Positions 35,105 through 45,684 of a DNA stretch of 64,000 bases are shown piece after piece. This DNA comes from an uncultured Bacteroidales bacterium (GTDB lineage: Bacteria > Bacteroidota > Bacteroidia > Bacteroidales > F082), in contig CAJOIS010000010.1 of the NCBI GenBank assembly GCA_905234645.1, forward strand, positions 98,216-162,215. Reading direction: 5' to 3'. The position numbers and the translations under genes are program-made. Under the pieces are notes generated by a model. That model had not been told where the DNA came from, did no database searches, and was given only the letters and a program-made list of their open reading frames with translations. Numbering within the stretch: the stretch's first letter is position 1; the number at the start of each line of letters is the position of its first letter.

Positions 35105-36328
35105 ATGGAAAAGCTATTAGACAAATTCTTGAGATACGTCTCTGTGGAGACGACCTCCGACGAAAACTCTGAGTCACAGCCCAGCACCGCCAAGCAACTC
35201 AATCTTTTGGGTATGCTTCGTGACGAACTGCAAGCCATGGGCATCCAAGCCGAATTGGACGAATACGGCTATGTGATGGCTACCATCCCGTCCAATGTGG
35301 ACCGCGAGATTCCTGCTATTGGCTTCATTGCTCATGTCGATACCTCGCCGGATGCCTCGGGTGCCGACATCAAGCCGCAGATTATCCCGAACTATGACGG
35401 TAACGACATCGTGCTGAACAAGGAAAAGAACATTGTCCTACGTGTTTCGGAATTCCCCGAGATGGCACAATACAAAGGTCAGACGATGATCACCACCGAC
35501 GGCACGACTTTGCTCGGCGCCGACGACAAGGCGGGTGTGGCCGAAATCATGTATGCTGCACAGTATATGATGGAGCATCCCGACTTCAAGCACGGCGAAA
35601 TCAAGATCGGTTTCACGCCTGACGAGGAGATTGGACGTGGTGTGGTGAAGTTCGACGTGGCGAAGTTCGGCGCCAAGTATGCCTATACCATGGACGGCGG
35701 CGAGATAGGGGAGTTGGAGTATGAGAACTTCAACGCCGCCGCTGCGAAGATTCATATCCAAGGCAGCAACATCCATCCCGGCTATGGCAAGGACAAGATG
35801 GTGAACTCCATGCTTATCGCCATGGAACTCAACGCCATGCTGCCTGTGGAGCAGCGTCCGCGCTTCACGCAGGGCTACGAGGGCTTCTTCCACCTGACTG
35901 AGATCAACGGCACGGTGGAGGAGACCACGATGTCGTACATCATCCGCGACCACGACCGTGCCAAGTTCGAGGAAAAGAAGGCCCTGATTACCTCGGTGGC
36001 CGAGTTCTTGAACAAGAAATACGGCGATGTGGTGAAGCTGGAACTGAAGCACCAGTACTACAACATGCGCCAAGAGGTGGAACCACATTTCTTCATCGTG
36101 GAGCGTGCCATTAAAGCCATGGAGATGGCCAACATCAAGCCGAAAGTGCAGCCCATCCGTGGTGGTACCGACGGTGCCAACCTCTCCTTCATGGGTCTGC
36201 CTTGCCCCAATATCTTCGCTGGCGGACACAACTTCCACGGCAAGTTGGAATATGTGCCGCTCGAGAGCATGATGAAGGCCTCGGAGGTTATCCTGAACAT
36301 CATCACCTTGTTCCAAGTGGAAGGCTGA
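35105..36328 (+). CDS. pepT: peptidase T (tripeptide aminopeptidase)
   Basis: 407 aa, the usual length. An M20-type zinc peptidase of the cytoplasm, removing N-terminal residues from tripeptides. Metal and catalytic residues are visible: FIAHVDTSPD (His about 78), LLGADDKAGVAE (Asp about 140), FTPDEEIGRG (Glu pair) and the C-terminal FAGGHNFHG His. The next gene starts 7 bp downstream. Confidence 0.95.
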   Translation: MEKLLDKFLRYVSVETTSDENSESQPSTAKQLNLLGMLRDELQAMGIQAELDEYGYVMATIPSNVDREIPAIGFIAHVDTSPDASGADIKPQIIPNYDGNDIVLNKEKNIVLRVSEFPEMAQYKGQTMITTDGTTLLGADDKAGVAEIMYAAQYMMEHPDFKHGEIKIGFTPDEEIGRGVVKFDVAKFGAKYAYTMDGGEIGELEYENFNAAAAKIHIQGSNIHPGYGKDKMVNSMLIAMELNAMLPVEQRPRFTQGYEGFFHLTEINGTVEETTMSYIIRDHDRAKFEEKKALITSVAEFLNKKYGDVVKLELKHQYYNMRQEVEPHFFIVERAIKAMEMANIKPKVQPIRGGTDGANLSFMGLPCPNIFAGGHNFHGKLEYVPLESMMKASEVILNIITLFQVEG

Positions 36329-36335
36329 TTCGCGC

Positions 36336-37784
36336 ATGAAGCAGTTGACCTTGAACAAACGACAGCATAACATCACTTTGGCGACGGTTTTTGCCTTCGC
36401 TGGTGTGTTGTATTGCCTCATTTCTTTGGTCAACCACTACCTATTCAAAACCTATGCGCTCGACTTGGGCCTCTACACCAACGCGATGTATGACTTTGCG
36501 CATCTCCGGATGGATGATTGCAGCATGTTTTTGACGCAAACCAGGAGCATCCTTAGCGCCCATTTTGACTTGTACCTGCTGCTACTCTCGCCGTTGGTCT
36601 ATATCTTTGGCTCCTATACCTTGCTCGTTGTCCAGATTGCAGCCGTGTTGTTGGGTGGTTGGGGCATCTACAAGCTCATCGGACTGTATACCGACGACAA
36701 TCGCATGCCGTTGTTGGCGGTGACGGTGTTTTTCTTCTCCTTCGGCATCCTTCACGCCTTGTCCTACGATTACCATTCCAATGTACTGACAGCCATGATG
36801 TTGCCTTGGCTGCTTTATTTCGTCAAAAAAGGCCGGTTTGGGCTGGCATCCTTGATGGTGGTGCTCTTCGTCATCGGAAAGGAGAACCTTTCGCTTTGGT
36901 TGTTTTTCGTTGCCATCGGCTTGATGTGGGACTATCGAAAAGAAAAGAAGACACTATGGTTTCTGTTAGGCTATGCCGTTTTTGCGTTGGCTTATTTCTT
37001 GATAGTCAATATGGTGGTTCTTCCGAGAATTGGAGGCGCCGGCATCAGCAGATATGATCATTTGGGCAGCAACTATGTCGAGATTGGCCAACGTTTGGTT
37101 GGACATCCTATGGAGACGTTGCGCAATTTGTTCACCAACACGACCGGTGACCCTGCTTTTGACGGTCGGAAGCCTGAGTTTTATTGGTGTGCTTTGGCGA
37201 CGGGTTTGGTGCTTACTTTGCTGAAACCCAATTATTTGTTTATGCTTATTCCGTTGCTGGCGCAAAAGATGTTTGCCACCGACGTGATGTTTTGGGGTGT
37301 TTCGGTGCACTACAACGTGGAAATCATGCCCGTCATTGTCATCGCTTCGTTTTTGGTGATTGTCAAGCTGAAGAAATCTGCGATGAGATTAGCGCTTTCT
37401 GTGGCGCTGCTGCTTTCGACGGTGCTGACCACTTTCTATACCATCGGCGTGCCACATTCTTTCGTCTTTGTCGACCAGATCTGCGTCTATCAAGGACGGC
37501 ATTATCAGCAACGCAAGTTCGACGCCAATTATGCCCGTGAGTTGATACGACAGATTCCCGACGATGCTTCCGTGAGTGCCGCCTCGATGTTTGTGCCGCA
37601 TTTGGCCTTGCGCGACGACATCTACGACCTCGACAGCCGTCCCAATCCAGGTGCGGATTATGTGCTGATCACGGAACCTTATTTCGACAAGGTGAAATAC
37701 TGGAAAAAGGTCTTTCCCGACTGTGACAATTATGATACGGTGGCTACTGACGGGACGCTGTTTCTGCTTCGTCGGAAGCCATGA
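36336..37784 (+). CDS. DUF2079 polytopic membrane protein
   Basis: 482 aa with about 10-12 membrane helices. It begins with a conserved DLGLYTNAMYDFAHLR loop typical of DUF2079, a family resembling membrane glycosyltransferases. LSAHFDLYLLLLSP follows. Function is not established. It lies 7 bp after pepT. Its last 41 bp overlap the 3' end of the opposite-strand glycosyltransferase gene. Confidence 0.8.
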   Translation: MKQLTLNKRQHNITLATVFAFAGVLYCLISLVNHYLFKTYALDLGLYTNAMYDFAHLRMDDCSMFLTQTRSILSAHFDLYLLLLSPLVYIFGSYTLLVVQIAAVLLGGWGIYKLIGLYTDDNRMPLLAVTVFFFSFGILHALSYDYHSNVLTAMMLPWLLYFVKKGRFGLASLMVVLFVIGKENLSLWLFFVAIGLMWDYRKEKKTLWFLLGYAVFALAYFLIVNMVVLPRIGGAGISRYDHLGSNYVEIGQRLVGHPMETLRNLFTNTTGDPAFDGRKPEFYWCALATGLVLTLLKPNYLFMLIPLLAQKMFATDVMFWGVSVHYNVEIMPVIVIASFLVIVKLKKSAMRLALSVALLLSTVLTTFYTIGVPHSFVFVDQICVYQGRHYQQRKFDANYARELIRQIPDDASVSAASMFVPHLALRDDIYDLDSRPNPGADYVLITEPYFDKVKYWKKVFPDCDNYDTVATDGTLFLLRRKP

Positions 37785-39417
37785 ACTGCGACAGTGTAGG
37801 AGGATTATCGCACAAATCCTTACAAGTGTAAACGAAGAAGTTCTTGGCAGGCTTGCCGCAACGGTCGATTTCAATCACACCTACAAGTTCTATCTCCTTG
37901 AAAAACCATTGGTAGGTCGTTTTGGGGTCTTTCGGATAGCGGCTGTCGGAAAGGAACCAATAGTTCTCGCCCAAGTGGAAACCACCTCTTTCATCGTTGA
38001 TCCATAAGTATTTGTGTAGGAACTCGGGCCATCCCAAACCCATGACGCGTAGCCCTAAAGGTCGAGCGACGTAATAATCCACGTTGGCTAAAGGGAACCA
38101 TTGGTTGGCCACAATGCCGTCCTCTTCGTTCATCACGCCTTCGGTGATTTTTTGGGCGCGGAATTCGGCGAACTTCTCACCGAGTTGCCGCCAACCGTAC
38201 ATGTCCACAGTGAAGTCGTCGCGACCGATTTGCTCAGGCTCGGTGTGCTTGTCCAAGGGGATGAAGCCCGTCTTGATTTCCGCCACGCCGATGACCAAAG
38301 TCAACAATAGGAAGCACAAAGCCGCCGTAATGGACTTTGGTAATTGTTCGGAGGTGGGGTTTTTATATCGCAAATAGCATGAAATCAATAGGATGAGCAG
38401 AACGAAGGCAGGTGCGCTCCAATGCGGCAAGGTGGGACGCATGAGGGAGAACACCCAAAACAACGCAATCATCGGCAAGGCGATGCACAGGATGAGGCGT
38501 TGAGTGGATTTTTCAATATGGATTCTCTTTTTGAACGCTGCGACAATTGCAATAATGGTCAAGATGAAAACCACCGGGTTGTTGTAGAAGAACTCGCCTG
38601 CCAACTCTGTCCCGAATGTCCCGAAGTTAATGCTGTTGCCGCCCACGCGCTCGCTGTGGAAATTGAGGCTTGCGAAGTTGTATTTGATGTTCCAATAAAG
38701 GATGGGGATGCAACAGATGGCAGAGATCAGCAGGGAGAGATAAAGATAAGGGTTTTTAAGTTGCTTTCTATTGAAAATCAAGATGTAAAGCCCCATGCCA
38801 ACCCAGAGGAAAACACCCGAGTATTTGGAGAGCATGGCAAGGCCTGCGAATAGTCCGAATAATATCAAATATAGATTTCTTCCCTGGATTGCTTCGTTCC
38901 TCGCAAATCGAAGATTCAGCGAAGCTAATGCGCCAAGCGCGTCCGTGTTGTCATTGCGAGCGGAGCGCGGCAATCCAGAGTAATACCTTGCCGCCATCCA
39001 AACCGCCAAGAGCCAGAACGGCATCAGCGGTGTGTCGGGCATGATGAAGATGCCGGTGATGACGAAGGCATAGATGGAAGCAGTAAACAACAAGGCTGCG
39101 TAAAAACCCGTCGTGGCGTCTTTGAGGTCTTTCCCGATACGATAAATAATATAGGTGTTGGCAGTCATAAAGACGACAGAAGCTAAACGAATGAAGAACT
39201 CGCTGTCGAACAACAAGTTAAGGCTGAATAGTTGGATAACCCATCCCACCATAGGCGGGTGGTCGAAGTGGCTCCAGTCGGGATAAAGGGCATAGGTCCA
39301 GTAATAGACCTCGTCGTTGCCGAACTCCATCCACGCGGCCAATATGCCTCGCACGATGGCGCTGATGGCCAAAAGGCCAAACAACAACTTGTTGATATTT
39401 TGCTCTTTAATCCTCAC
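37744..39417 (-). CDS. GT39/ArnT-type membrane glycosyltransferase with a palindromic-element insertion
   Basis: 557 aa, start GTG at 39417, about 11 membrane helices. FGNDEVYYWTYALYP (about 32-46) and HFDHPPM (about 50-56) are the motifs of the dolichyl-mannosyl / ArnT-like glycosyltransferases that use polyprenyl-linked sugars. Residues about 148-178 (LPRSARNDNTDALG and onward, ending FARNEAIQ) are encoded by an element-E palindrome (38884-38976) lying between two membrane segments. Removing it leaves a normal MAARYYSG-RNLYLILFG loop. The substrate is unknown. It overlaps the upstream PHP gene by 11 bp (TAA-GTG), so the two form an operon. Confidence 0.85.
   Translation of the reverse strand: MRIKEQNINKLLFGLLAISAIVRGILAAWMEFGNDEVYYWTYALYPDWSHFDHPPMVGWVIQLFSLNLLFDSEFFIRLASVVFMTANTYIIYRIGKDLKDATTGFYAALLFTASIYAFVITGIFIMPDTPLMPFWLLAVWMAARYYSGLPRSARNDNTDALGALASLNLRFARNEAIQGRNLYLILFGLFAGLAMLSKYSGVFLWVGMGLYILIFNRKQLKNPYLYLSLLISAICCIPILYWNIKYNFASLNFHSERVGGNSINFGTFGTELAGEFFYNNPVVFILTIIAIVAAFKKRIHIEKSTQRLILCIALPMIALFWVFSLMRPTLPHWSAPAFVLLILLISCYLRYKNPTSEQLPKSITAALCFLLLTLVIGVAEIKTGFIPLDKHTEPEQIGRDDFTVDMYGWRQLGEKFAEFRAQKITEGVMNEEDGIVANQWFPLANVDYYVARPLGLRVMGLGWPEFLHKYLWINDERGGFHLGENYWFLSDSRYPKDPKTTYQWFFKEIELVGVIEIDRCGKPAKNFFVYTCKDLCDNPPTLSQFMASDEAETASRQ
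38883..38979. repeat. palindromic element E1, inside the glycosyltransferase frame
   Basis: CCTGGATTGCTTCG begins and CGCGGCAATCCAGAG ends the insert; the arms pair (GGATTGC...TCGCAA / TTGCGA...GCAATCC). It encodes about 31 in-frame residues. Related copies lie at 44226, 57818 and 58462. Confidence 0.8.
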
Positions 39418-40648
39418 TTTGCTCTTCCATTTTGGCTTTGGCCATTTTGATGAGATACCAAATCATGGCGGCAATGGCGACGATATAGACAAACCAATAC
39501 AAATAGGTTTGTGCCCAATTGACAAAGTCAAGGCGCTGGTCGGCAGGCTCGGGTGTCGTGTGCCGCGTGACGGGATTCAAGTAAAAATGCTGTAAGCCGT
39601 TGACGTTGATGTGTGTACGCACATAGTGATCTTCGGGTTGGATGACATACCATGCCGTTTCTACATCCTCTTCGGTCTTTAGCACCTTGCCGTCTTGTCC
39701 GATAAACTCTACCATTTTCATGGTGGGGGAGGAGGTCTCGACAAACAGGGTGTCGCCGACCAACTGGGCACAGGTCAGATGAGGCAGTGCTTGTGCTTGT
39801 CCTACCTTTTCGGCCAAAGTCATCGGAAAATGGTACCAATTGTCGAACTCCACAGCATAGCATAGACCATTGTCGAGTGCCTTGTAAACATGTTCGGGGT
39901 CAAGGTCGGGCGTGTTGATCATGGTCAGGTTCTGGCACACCTCGCTGGCTTTGTTAATGTTGTGTGTGTCGTCGTCGCCGAGGGCATATACGCGGTGGCC
40001 GTTGGAAAGCGCCTTGTCCCAGTGTTCGAAGGCGTTGCCGTAGGGGTTCAGCACCTCAAGTAGGCGGTAGTTGCTCAACAGCACCATGTCGTTCACCTTG
40101 TAGCCAGTGGTAAACGAGGCATGGGCAGGCATGACGAAGCGGCAGCGTTCGCCCAACTTGTTGATCATGTGCTGCTTCATGTTGAGGTTTTGCATGAAGA
40201 GGAAGTCGGGGCGGTACACCGACTCGGCACCAATACAGATTTGATGTGTCTTATGGAATAGACCATAACCGTGTTCGTAAGCAGGGATATAATCCTCTCT
40301 ATCAGCATTATGGGGATTGATGCTCATGTAGTCGGAGATGCCGTAATGGTCGTAGCCGAGGGCCTGATAGACGCTGTCGATGGTTGTTTCCTTGCTTTTG
40401 CGACCATTGGTTAAGCCGAAAAATTTGCGCGAATGGCAATGGAAATGGTATTTCTTCCACAGGTCGGGATTCATGTCCTGATAGGGGTTGTAGAGGTATT
40501 CGCCGTCAAAAGGTCTCGGCTCTTTGAAGCTATAGGTCGGCACGGAAAGGTAGATGTACAAAATCGGCAACAGCAAGGCAATGCCAATGCCTGCCATTAC
40601 CCTGCCGAAGTAATACCAAAAGCCACGTTTCTTTTTCTCTTTGTTCAT
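39407..40648 (-). CDS. PHP-domain membrane protein
   Basis: 413 aa from ATG 40648. One N-terminal helix (about 10-32) and one near the C-terminus (about 382-402) flank a periplasmic or cytoplasmic PHP-type domain. HFHCHSRKFFG supplies the paired His, YGISDYMSINPHN a further ligand, PAHAS another and LGDDDTHN the last. These are residues of PHP metal phosphoesterases. The substrate is unknown. It precedes the glycosyltransferase in the same operon, so a role in cell-surface polymer chemistry is possible. Confidence 0.75.
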   Translation of the reverse strand: MNKEKKKRGFWYYFGRVMAGIGIALLLPILYIYLSVPTYSFKEPRPFDGEYLYNPYQDMNPDLWKKYHFHCHSRKFFGLTNGRKSKETTIDSVYQALGYDHYGISDYMSINPHNADREDYIPAYEHGYGLFHKTHQICIGAESVYRPDFLFMQNLNMKQHMINKLGERCRFVMPAHASFTTGYKVNDMVLLSNYRLLEVLNPYGNAFEHWDKALSNGHRVYALGDDDTHNINKASEVCQNLTMINTPDLDPEHVYKALDNGLCYAVEFDNWYHFPMTLAEKVGQAQALPHLTCAQLVGDTLFVETSSPTMKMVEFIGQDGKVLKTEEDVETAWYVIQPEDHYVRTHINVNGLQHFYLNPVTRHTTPEPADQRLDFVNWAQTYLYWFVYIVAIAAMIWYLIKMAKAKMEEQSED

Positions 40649-40656
40649 ACGGACTG

Positions 40657-40664
40657 CAAAACTA
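40657..40664 (-). promoter_or_regulatory. -7 box TAGTTTTG, PHP protein
   Basis: It matches TAnnTTTG, 9 bp from the ATG at 40648, so the leader is very short; a start further downstream is possible. Confidence 0.35.
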
Positions 40665-40749
40665 ACGGAAATTCCGTGAAAACGGAACGGAAAGGGCAAA
40701 AAATGGTCGTTTTTTGTAGAAAAAAGGCTTCCAAACCATAAGAATATCG

Positions 40750-40757
40750 TATCTTTG
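40750..40757 (+). promoter_or_regulatory. -7 box TATCTTTG, suf operon
   Basis: It matches TAnnTTTG, 36 bp upstream of the sufB ATG. Confidence 0.6.
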
Positions 40758-40792
40758 CAGCCTAATTTGAAATCATTCTTAATAAGAACAAA

Positions 40793-42244
<1,452 letters not shown>

Positions 42245-42247
42245 ATT

Positions 42248-42274
42248 GTAGAGACGCAATGCATTGCGTCTTTA
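42248..42274. repeat. palindromic element A3
   Basis: TGTAGAGACGCAAT GC ATTGCGTCTTTA in the sufB-sufC gap, related to A1 and A2. In an operon gap it is more likely a processing or attenuation hairpin than a full terminator, since no long T-run follows. Confidence 0.75.
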
Positions 42275-42311
42275 CCAGATTTTAAATATTGAATATTAAA
42301 TCTTGAATTAT

Positions 42312-43058
42312 ATGTTACTGAATATTAAAAATTTACACGTCTCCATCGGGGGCAAGGAAATCCTGAAAGGATTGAATCTGGGCGTCAACGAAGGCGAAGT
42401 CCACGCCATCATGGGACCCAACGGAACGGGAAAGAGCACCTTGGCGGCAGCCATCACGGGTCGTGAGGGCTACGAAATCACCGAGGGCGAGATCTGGTAC
42501 AAGGGCAAGAACATCGTCGGGATGTCGCCCGAGGACCGCGCCAACGAAGGCATCTTCCTGAGTTTCCAATATCCCGTCGAGATCCCAGGCGTGAGCATCC
42601 AGAACTTCATGCGCACCGCCGTCAACTCGAAGCGCGAATACCAAGGCTTGCCGCCGATGAGCACGATGGAGTTCATGAAGATGATGAAGGAGAAGCAGGC
42701 CATGGTGGAAATCACCGAGAAGCTGCAAAACCGCTTCGTCAACGTGGGCTATAGCGGCGGCGAGAAGAAGAAAAACGAGATCTTCCAGATGGCCATGCTG
42801 GAGCCCAGCCTCGCCATCCTCGACGAGACAGACTCGGGTCTTGACATCGACGCACTACGCATCGTGGCTCACGGTGTCAACCAATTGCACAGTGCCGAGA
42901 ACGCCTTCGTGGTCATCACGCACTACCAGCGTCTGCTCGACTACATCGTCCCCGACTTCGTCCACGTGATGTACGACGGACGCATCGTCAAGACGGGCGG
43001 CAAGACCCTCGCTCTCGAACTCGAAGAAAAAGGCTACGAATGGATTAAGGAACTTTGA
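42312..43058 (+). CDS. sufC: Fe-S cluster assembly ATPase SufC
   Basis: 248 aa ABC-type ATPase. Walker A is GPNGTGKST (about 34-42). The signature motif is YSGGEKKKNE (about 144-153). Walker B runs through LAILDETDSGLDIDAL. HYQRLL carries the switch His. It powers SufBC2D. The ATG at 42312 is preferred to a TTG at 42303. Confidence 0.97.
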   Translation: MLLNIKNLHVSIGGKEILKGLNLGVNEGEVHAIMGPNGTGKSTLAAAITGREGYEITEGEIWYKGKNIVGMSPEDRANEGIFLSFQYPVEIPGVSIQNFMRTAVNSKREYQGLPPMSTMEFMKMMKEKQAMVEITEKLQNRFVNVGYSGGEKKKNEIFQMAMLEPSLAILDETDSGLDIDALRIVAHGVNQLHSAENAFVVITHYQRLLDYIVPDFVHVMYDGRIVKTGGKTLALELEEKGYEWIKEL

Positions 43059-43060
43059 TT

Positions 43061-43888
43061 ATGGACAACCAACTCATCATAGCCGCCAACCAAAGCCGCG
43101 AGATTATTGAGTATGACGATGATGCGCACCTGTCGGCAGAGCCCAAGGTGTCGGAAATCGTCCTCAACGAGAACGCCAGCCTTGAGTTGTATGTGCTGCA
43201 AAACGTCGACAACGAGGCTTCCATTCAGCGCGAGTTCAAAATCAGGCAGCTGGCCGACAGCCACTTGAAGATTGTGGTCATCACCTTCAACGGTGGCGAC
43301 GTCCGCAACACCTATACCGTCGACCTCGATGGCGAAGGAGCCGAAACGCAGATCTACGGCCTCTATCTCATCGACAAGAAACAGCATGTGGAGAACTACC
43401 TGAAGGTGAACCACAACGTGCCGCACTGCACCAGCAACGAGAAGTTCAAGGGCGTGCTCGACGACGAGGCCACGGGCATCTTCAACGGCCATGTCTATGT
43501 GGCACCGAATGCTCAGAAGACCGATGCCCACCAAAACAATAGCAACATCATCCTCACCCCCAAGGCCAAGATCAACAGCCAACCTTTCTTGGAGATTTAT
43601 GCCGACGACGTGAAATGCTCTCACGGCACCTCCACCGGCCAACTCGACCAAGAGGCCATGTTCTACATGCGCCAGCGTGGCATCAGCAAGGCCAACGCCA
43701 GGATCCTGTTGATGTATGCCTTCGCCGCCGAGATCAGCAACCACATCGGCAACGATATGTTGCACGAACACATCGACGACATGATCAAACGTCGTCTGCG
43801 TGGCGAGCTGTCGAGCTGCGAGAACTGCGTCCTGCGCTGCAGCCACCCGAAGGATTACAATTTTGAAATCGATTATTCGAAAATCTGA
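43061..43888 (+). CDS. sufD: SufD, short form
   Basis: 275 aa, well below the roughly 420-450 aa of usual SufD. The beta-helix core is present (GAETQIYGLYLIDKKQHVENYL, FNGHVYVAPNAQKTDAHQNN, SHGTSTGQLDQEAMFYMRQRGIS), but the N-terminal domain is largely missing. The C-terminus has extra cysteines (SCENCVLRCSH) not typical of the family, which could bind metal. It sits between sufC and sufS, with a 1-base overlap (TGATG) into sufS. Confidence 0.93.
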   Translation: MDNQLIIAANQSREIIEYDDDAHLSAEPKVSEIVLNENASLELYVLQNVDNEASIQREFKIRQLADSHLKIVVITFNGGDVRNTYTVDLDGEGAETQIYGLYLIDKKQHVENYLKVNHNVPHCTSNEKFKGVLDDEATGIFNGHVYVAPNAQKTDAHQNNSNIILTPKAKINSQPFLEIYADDVKCSHGTSTGQLDQEAMFYMRQRGISKANARILLMYAFAAEISNHIGNDMLHEHIDDMIKRRLRGELSSCENCVLRCSHPKDYNFEIDYSKI

Positions 43889-45150
43889 TGAATATCAACG
43901 ATATACGTCAACAATTTCCCGTCCTCGACCAGCAGGTCTACGGCAAACCCTTGGTCTATCTCGACAATGCGGCCACCACGCAGAAGCCGCTCTGCGTCAT
44001 CGAGCGCGAGCGCGACTATTACCTGCATGAGAATTGCAACATCCACCGTGGAGTGCACTACCTGAGCCAGAAGGCCACCGAGGCCTACGAACATGCTCGC
44101 CAGACTGTGGCCGATTTCATCCATGCCAAGGAATCGCGCGAAATCGTCTTCACCCGCGGAACCACGGAATCGTTGAACCTGCTTGCCACGGCGTTTGAAC
44201 ACCTTATATTAAACAATTTCTCTATGGATTGCTTCGTTCCTCGCAATGACGCAAAGCGACAGTCAGAGTTGAAAGTGCTGGTTACCGCGATGGAGCATCA
44301 CTCCAACCTTGTGCCTTGGCAGCAGATGATCCAACGGCATCAGGGGCAATTGTTTGTCGTCCCGATGGACGACAAGGGCGTGTTGGACTTGGAGCAATAC
44401 GAGAAACTGCTGAAAGAAGGCCCGAAAGTGGTTTCCATCGCGCATATTTCCAACGTGTTGGGCACCATCAATCCTATCAAGCAGATGATTACGATGGCGC
44501 ATCAGTATGGCATTCCCGTGGTTGTTGACGGCGCCCAATCCATGGCACATCATCCCATTGACGTCCAAGACTTGGACTGTGATTTCTTCGTCTTCTCGGG
44601 CCATAAGATGTATGCTCCGATGGGTATCGGTGGCTTGTATGGCAAGGCGGAGTGGCTGGAGAAGTTGCCGCCGTATCAGTTTGGTGGCGAGATGGTCGAC
44701 ACCGTGAGTTTCGAGAAGACCACTTTCAATGTGTTGCCTTTCAAATTCGAGGCAGGTACGCCCAATGTGGGTGCAGCCCTCGGCTTGGAAACGGCTGTCC
44801 AATTCCTGCAAAGCCTCGACAGGAAAGAAGTGGAAGTGCACGAAACCCAACTCCTGCAATCCGCCATCCAACAGCTTTCCGCAATTGACGGCATACGCTT
44901 CATCGGTCAGGCGGAACAACGCAGTGGACTGGTTTCTTTCGTTATAGAAGGTGTGCATCCCTACGACCTCGGCACCATCATCGACAAGATGGGCGTGGCC
45001 GTGCGCACGGGTCACCATTGCGCCGAACCTGTGATGACACGTTTCGGCATCCCAGGCACGGTGAGGGCTTCGTTTGCTTTGTATAATACGCTGGATGAGG
45101 TCGACGTTTTTGTCAAGGCTGTTCAGCGGGCTGCGATGATGCTTCGTTAA
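43888..45150 (+). CDS. sufS: cysteine desulfurase SufS, with element-derived insertion
   Basis: 420 aa. PLP enzyme releasing sulfur from cysteine for SUF. The PLP Lys is in FVFSGHKMYAPMG (about residue 240). The catalytic Cys is in RTGHHCAEPVM (about 376). EHHSNLVPW and DGAQSMAHH are also present. Residues about 113-127 (MDCFVPRNDAKRQ) are encoded by an element-E sequence (44226-44258). Compared with usual SufS the stretch between NLLATAF and MEHHSN is about 15 residues too long. It overlaps the opposite-strand gene by 38 bp. Confidence 0.95.
   Translation: MNINDIRQQFPVLDQQVYGKPLVYLDNAATTQKPLCVIERERDYYLHENCNIHRGVHYLSQKATEAYEHARQTVADFIHAKESREIVFTRGTTESLNLLATAFEHLILNNFSMDCFVPRNDAKRQSELKVLVTAMEHHSNLVPWQQMIQRHQGQLFVVPMDDKGVLDLEQYEKLLKEGPKVVSIAHISNVLGTINPIKQMITMAHQYGIPVVVDGAQSMAHHPIDVQDLDCDFFVFSGHKMYAPMGIGGLYGKAEWLEKLPPYQFGGEMVDTVSFEKTTFNVLPFKFEAGTPNVGAALGLETAVQFLQSLDRKEVEVHETQLLQSAIQQLSAIDGIRFIGQAEQRSGLVSFVIEGVHPYDLGTIIDKMGVAVRTGHHCAEPVMTRFGIPGTVRASFALYNTLDEVDVFVKAVQRAAMMLR
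44226..44262 (+). repeat. element E2, inside sufS
   Basis: GGATTGCTTCGTTCCTCGCA continues into ATGACGCAAAGCG. It matches the elements at 38886, 57818 and 58462 and is open in the sufS frame. Confidence 0.8.
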
Positions 45151-45682
45151 CTTCCTCGGTAGTCGTTTCCTCAATAGTTGCTCTCTCGGTGGACGCTTCT
45201 TCAGTGGACGCCTCTTCGTCGGGCGTTTCCTCGACCGTTTCCATGGTGAGTTTTCCGTCTTTCATCTTGATTTTCTTCTTCACGCGGATAGGAGCAATGA
45301 TAAGCACCAAAAGCAACTCAAGGGCATACTTTACTGGCGGAATCAAGCCTGTTTTGTATAACTGGAAACCGATGAGCAGGAAGGAAAAACCGACAAAAAG
45401 CGCTTTTCCGTAGGCTTTCTTTCTAAATACCTGTATGAGGCTGAAAACCAGTATGGCGGATAAGGTAAGCTGAATAATCTGTGTCCACAATTCTTGTGAG
45501 CCTTCTTCGGTCTGGCCTTGGTTGAAATAGTAAGAATCAATGAAATAACGACTATACACAAGGGTAAAAATCTCAAAGATAAGCAACAAGCCATAATAGG
45601 TGATGGCGAAACTTGCCGCCAGCTTCATTGCGGTGGTGAGTTTGGGCTTTACGTTGAAGATTGTACTCTCGCGTTGCTTCAT
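45113..45682 (-). CDS. membrane protein of unknown function with Thr/Glu-rich tail
   Basis: 189 aa, four predicted membrane helices (about 18-40, 68-88, 95-110, 117-135). The C-terminal 45 residues are almost all Glu, Thr, Ser and Ala in EEASTE/ATIEETTTEE-like repeats. No family recognised. The ATG at 45682 lies 2 bp after the upstream gene's stop, so it is co-transcribed with it. The 3' end overlaps sufS by 38 bp on the other strand. Confidence 0.6.
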   Translation of the reverse strand: MKQRESTIFNVKPKLTTAMKLAASFAITYYGLLLIFEIFTLVYSRYFIDSYYFNQGQTEEGSQELWTQIIQLTLSAILVFSLIQVFRKKAYGKALFVGFSFLLIGFQLYKTGLIPPVKYALELLLVLIIAPIRVKKKIKMKDGKLTMETVEETPDEEASTEEASTERATIEETTTEEVNEASSQPAEQP

Positions 45683-45684
45683 GG

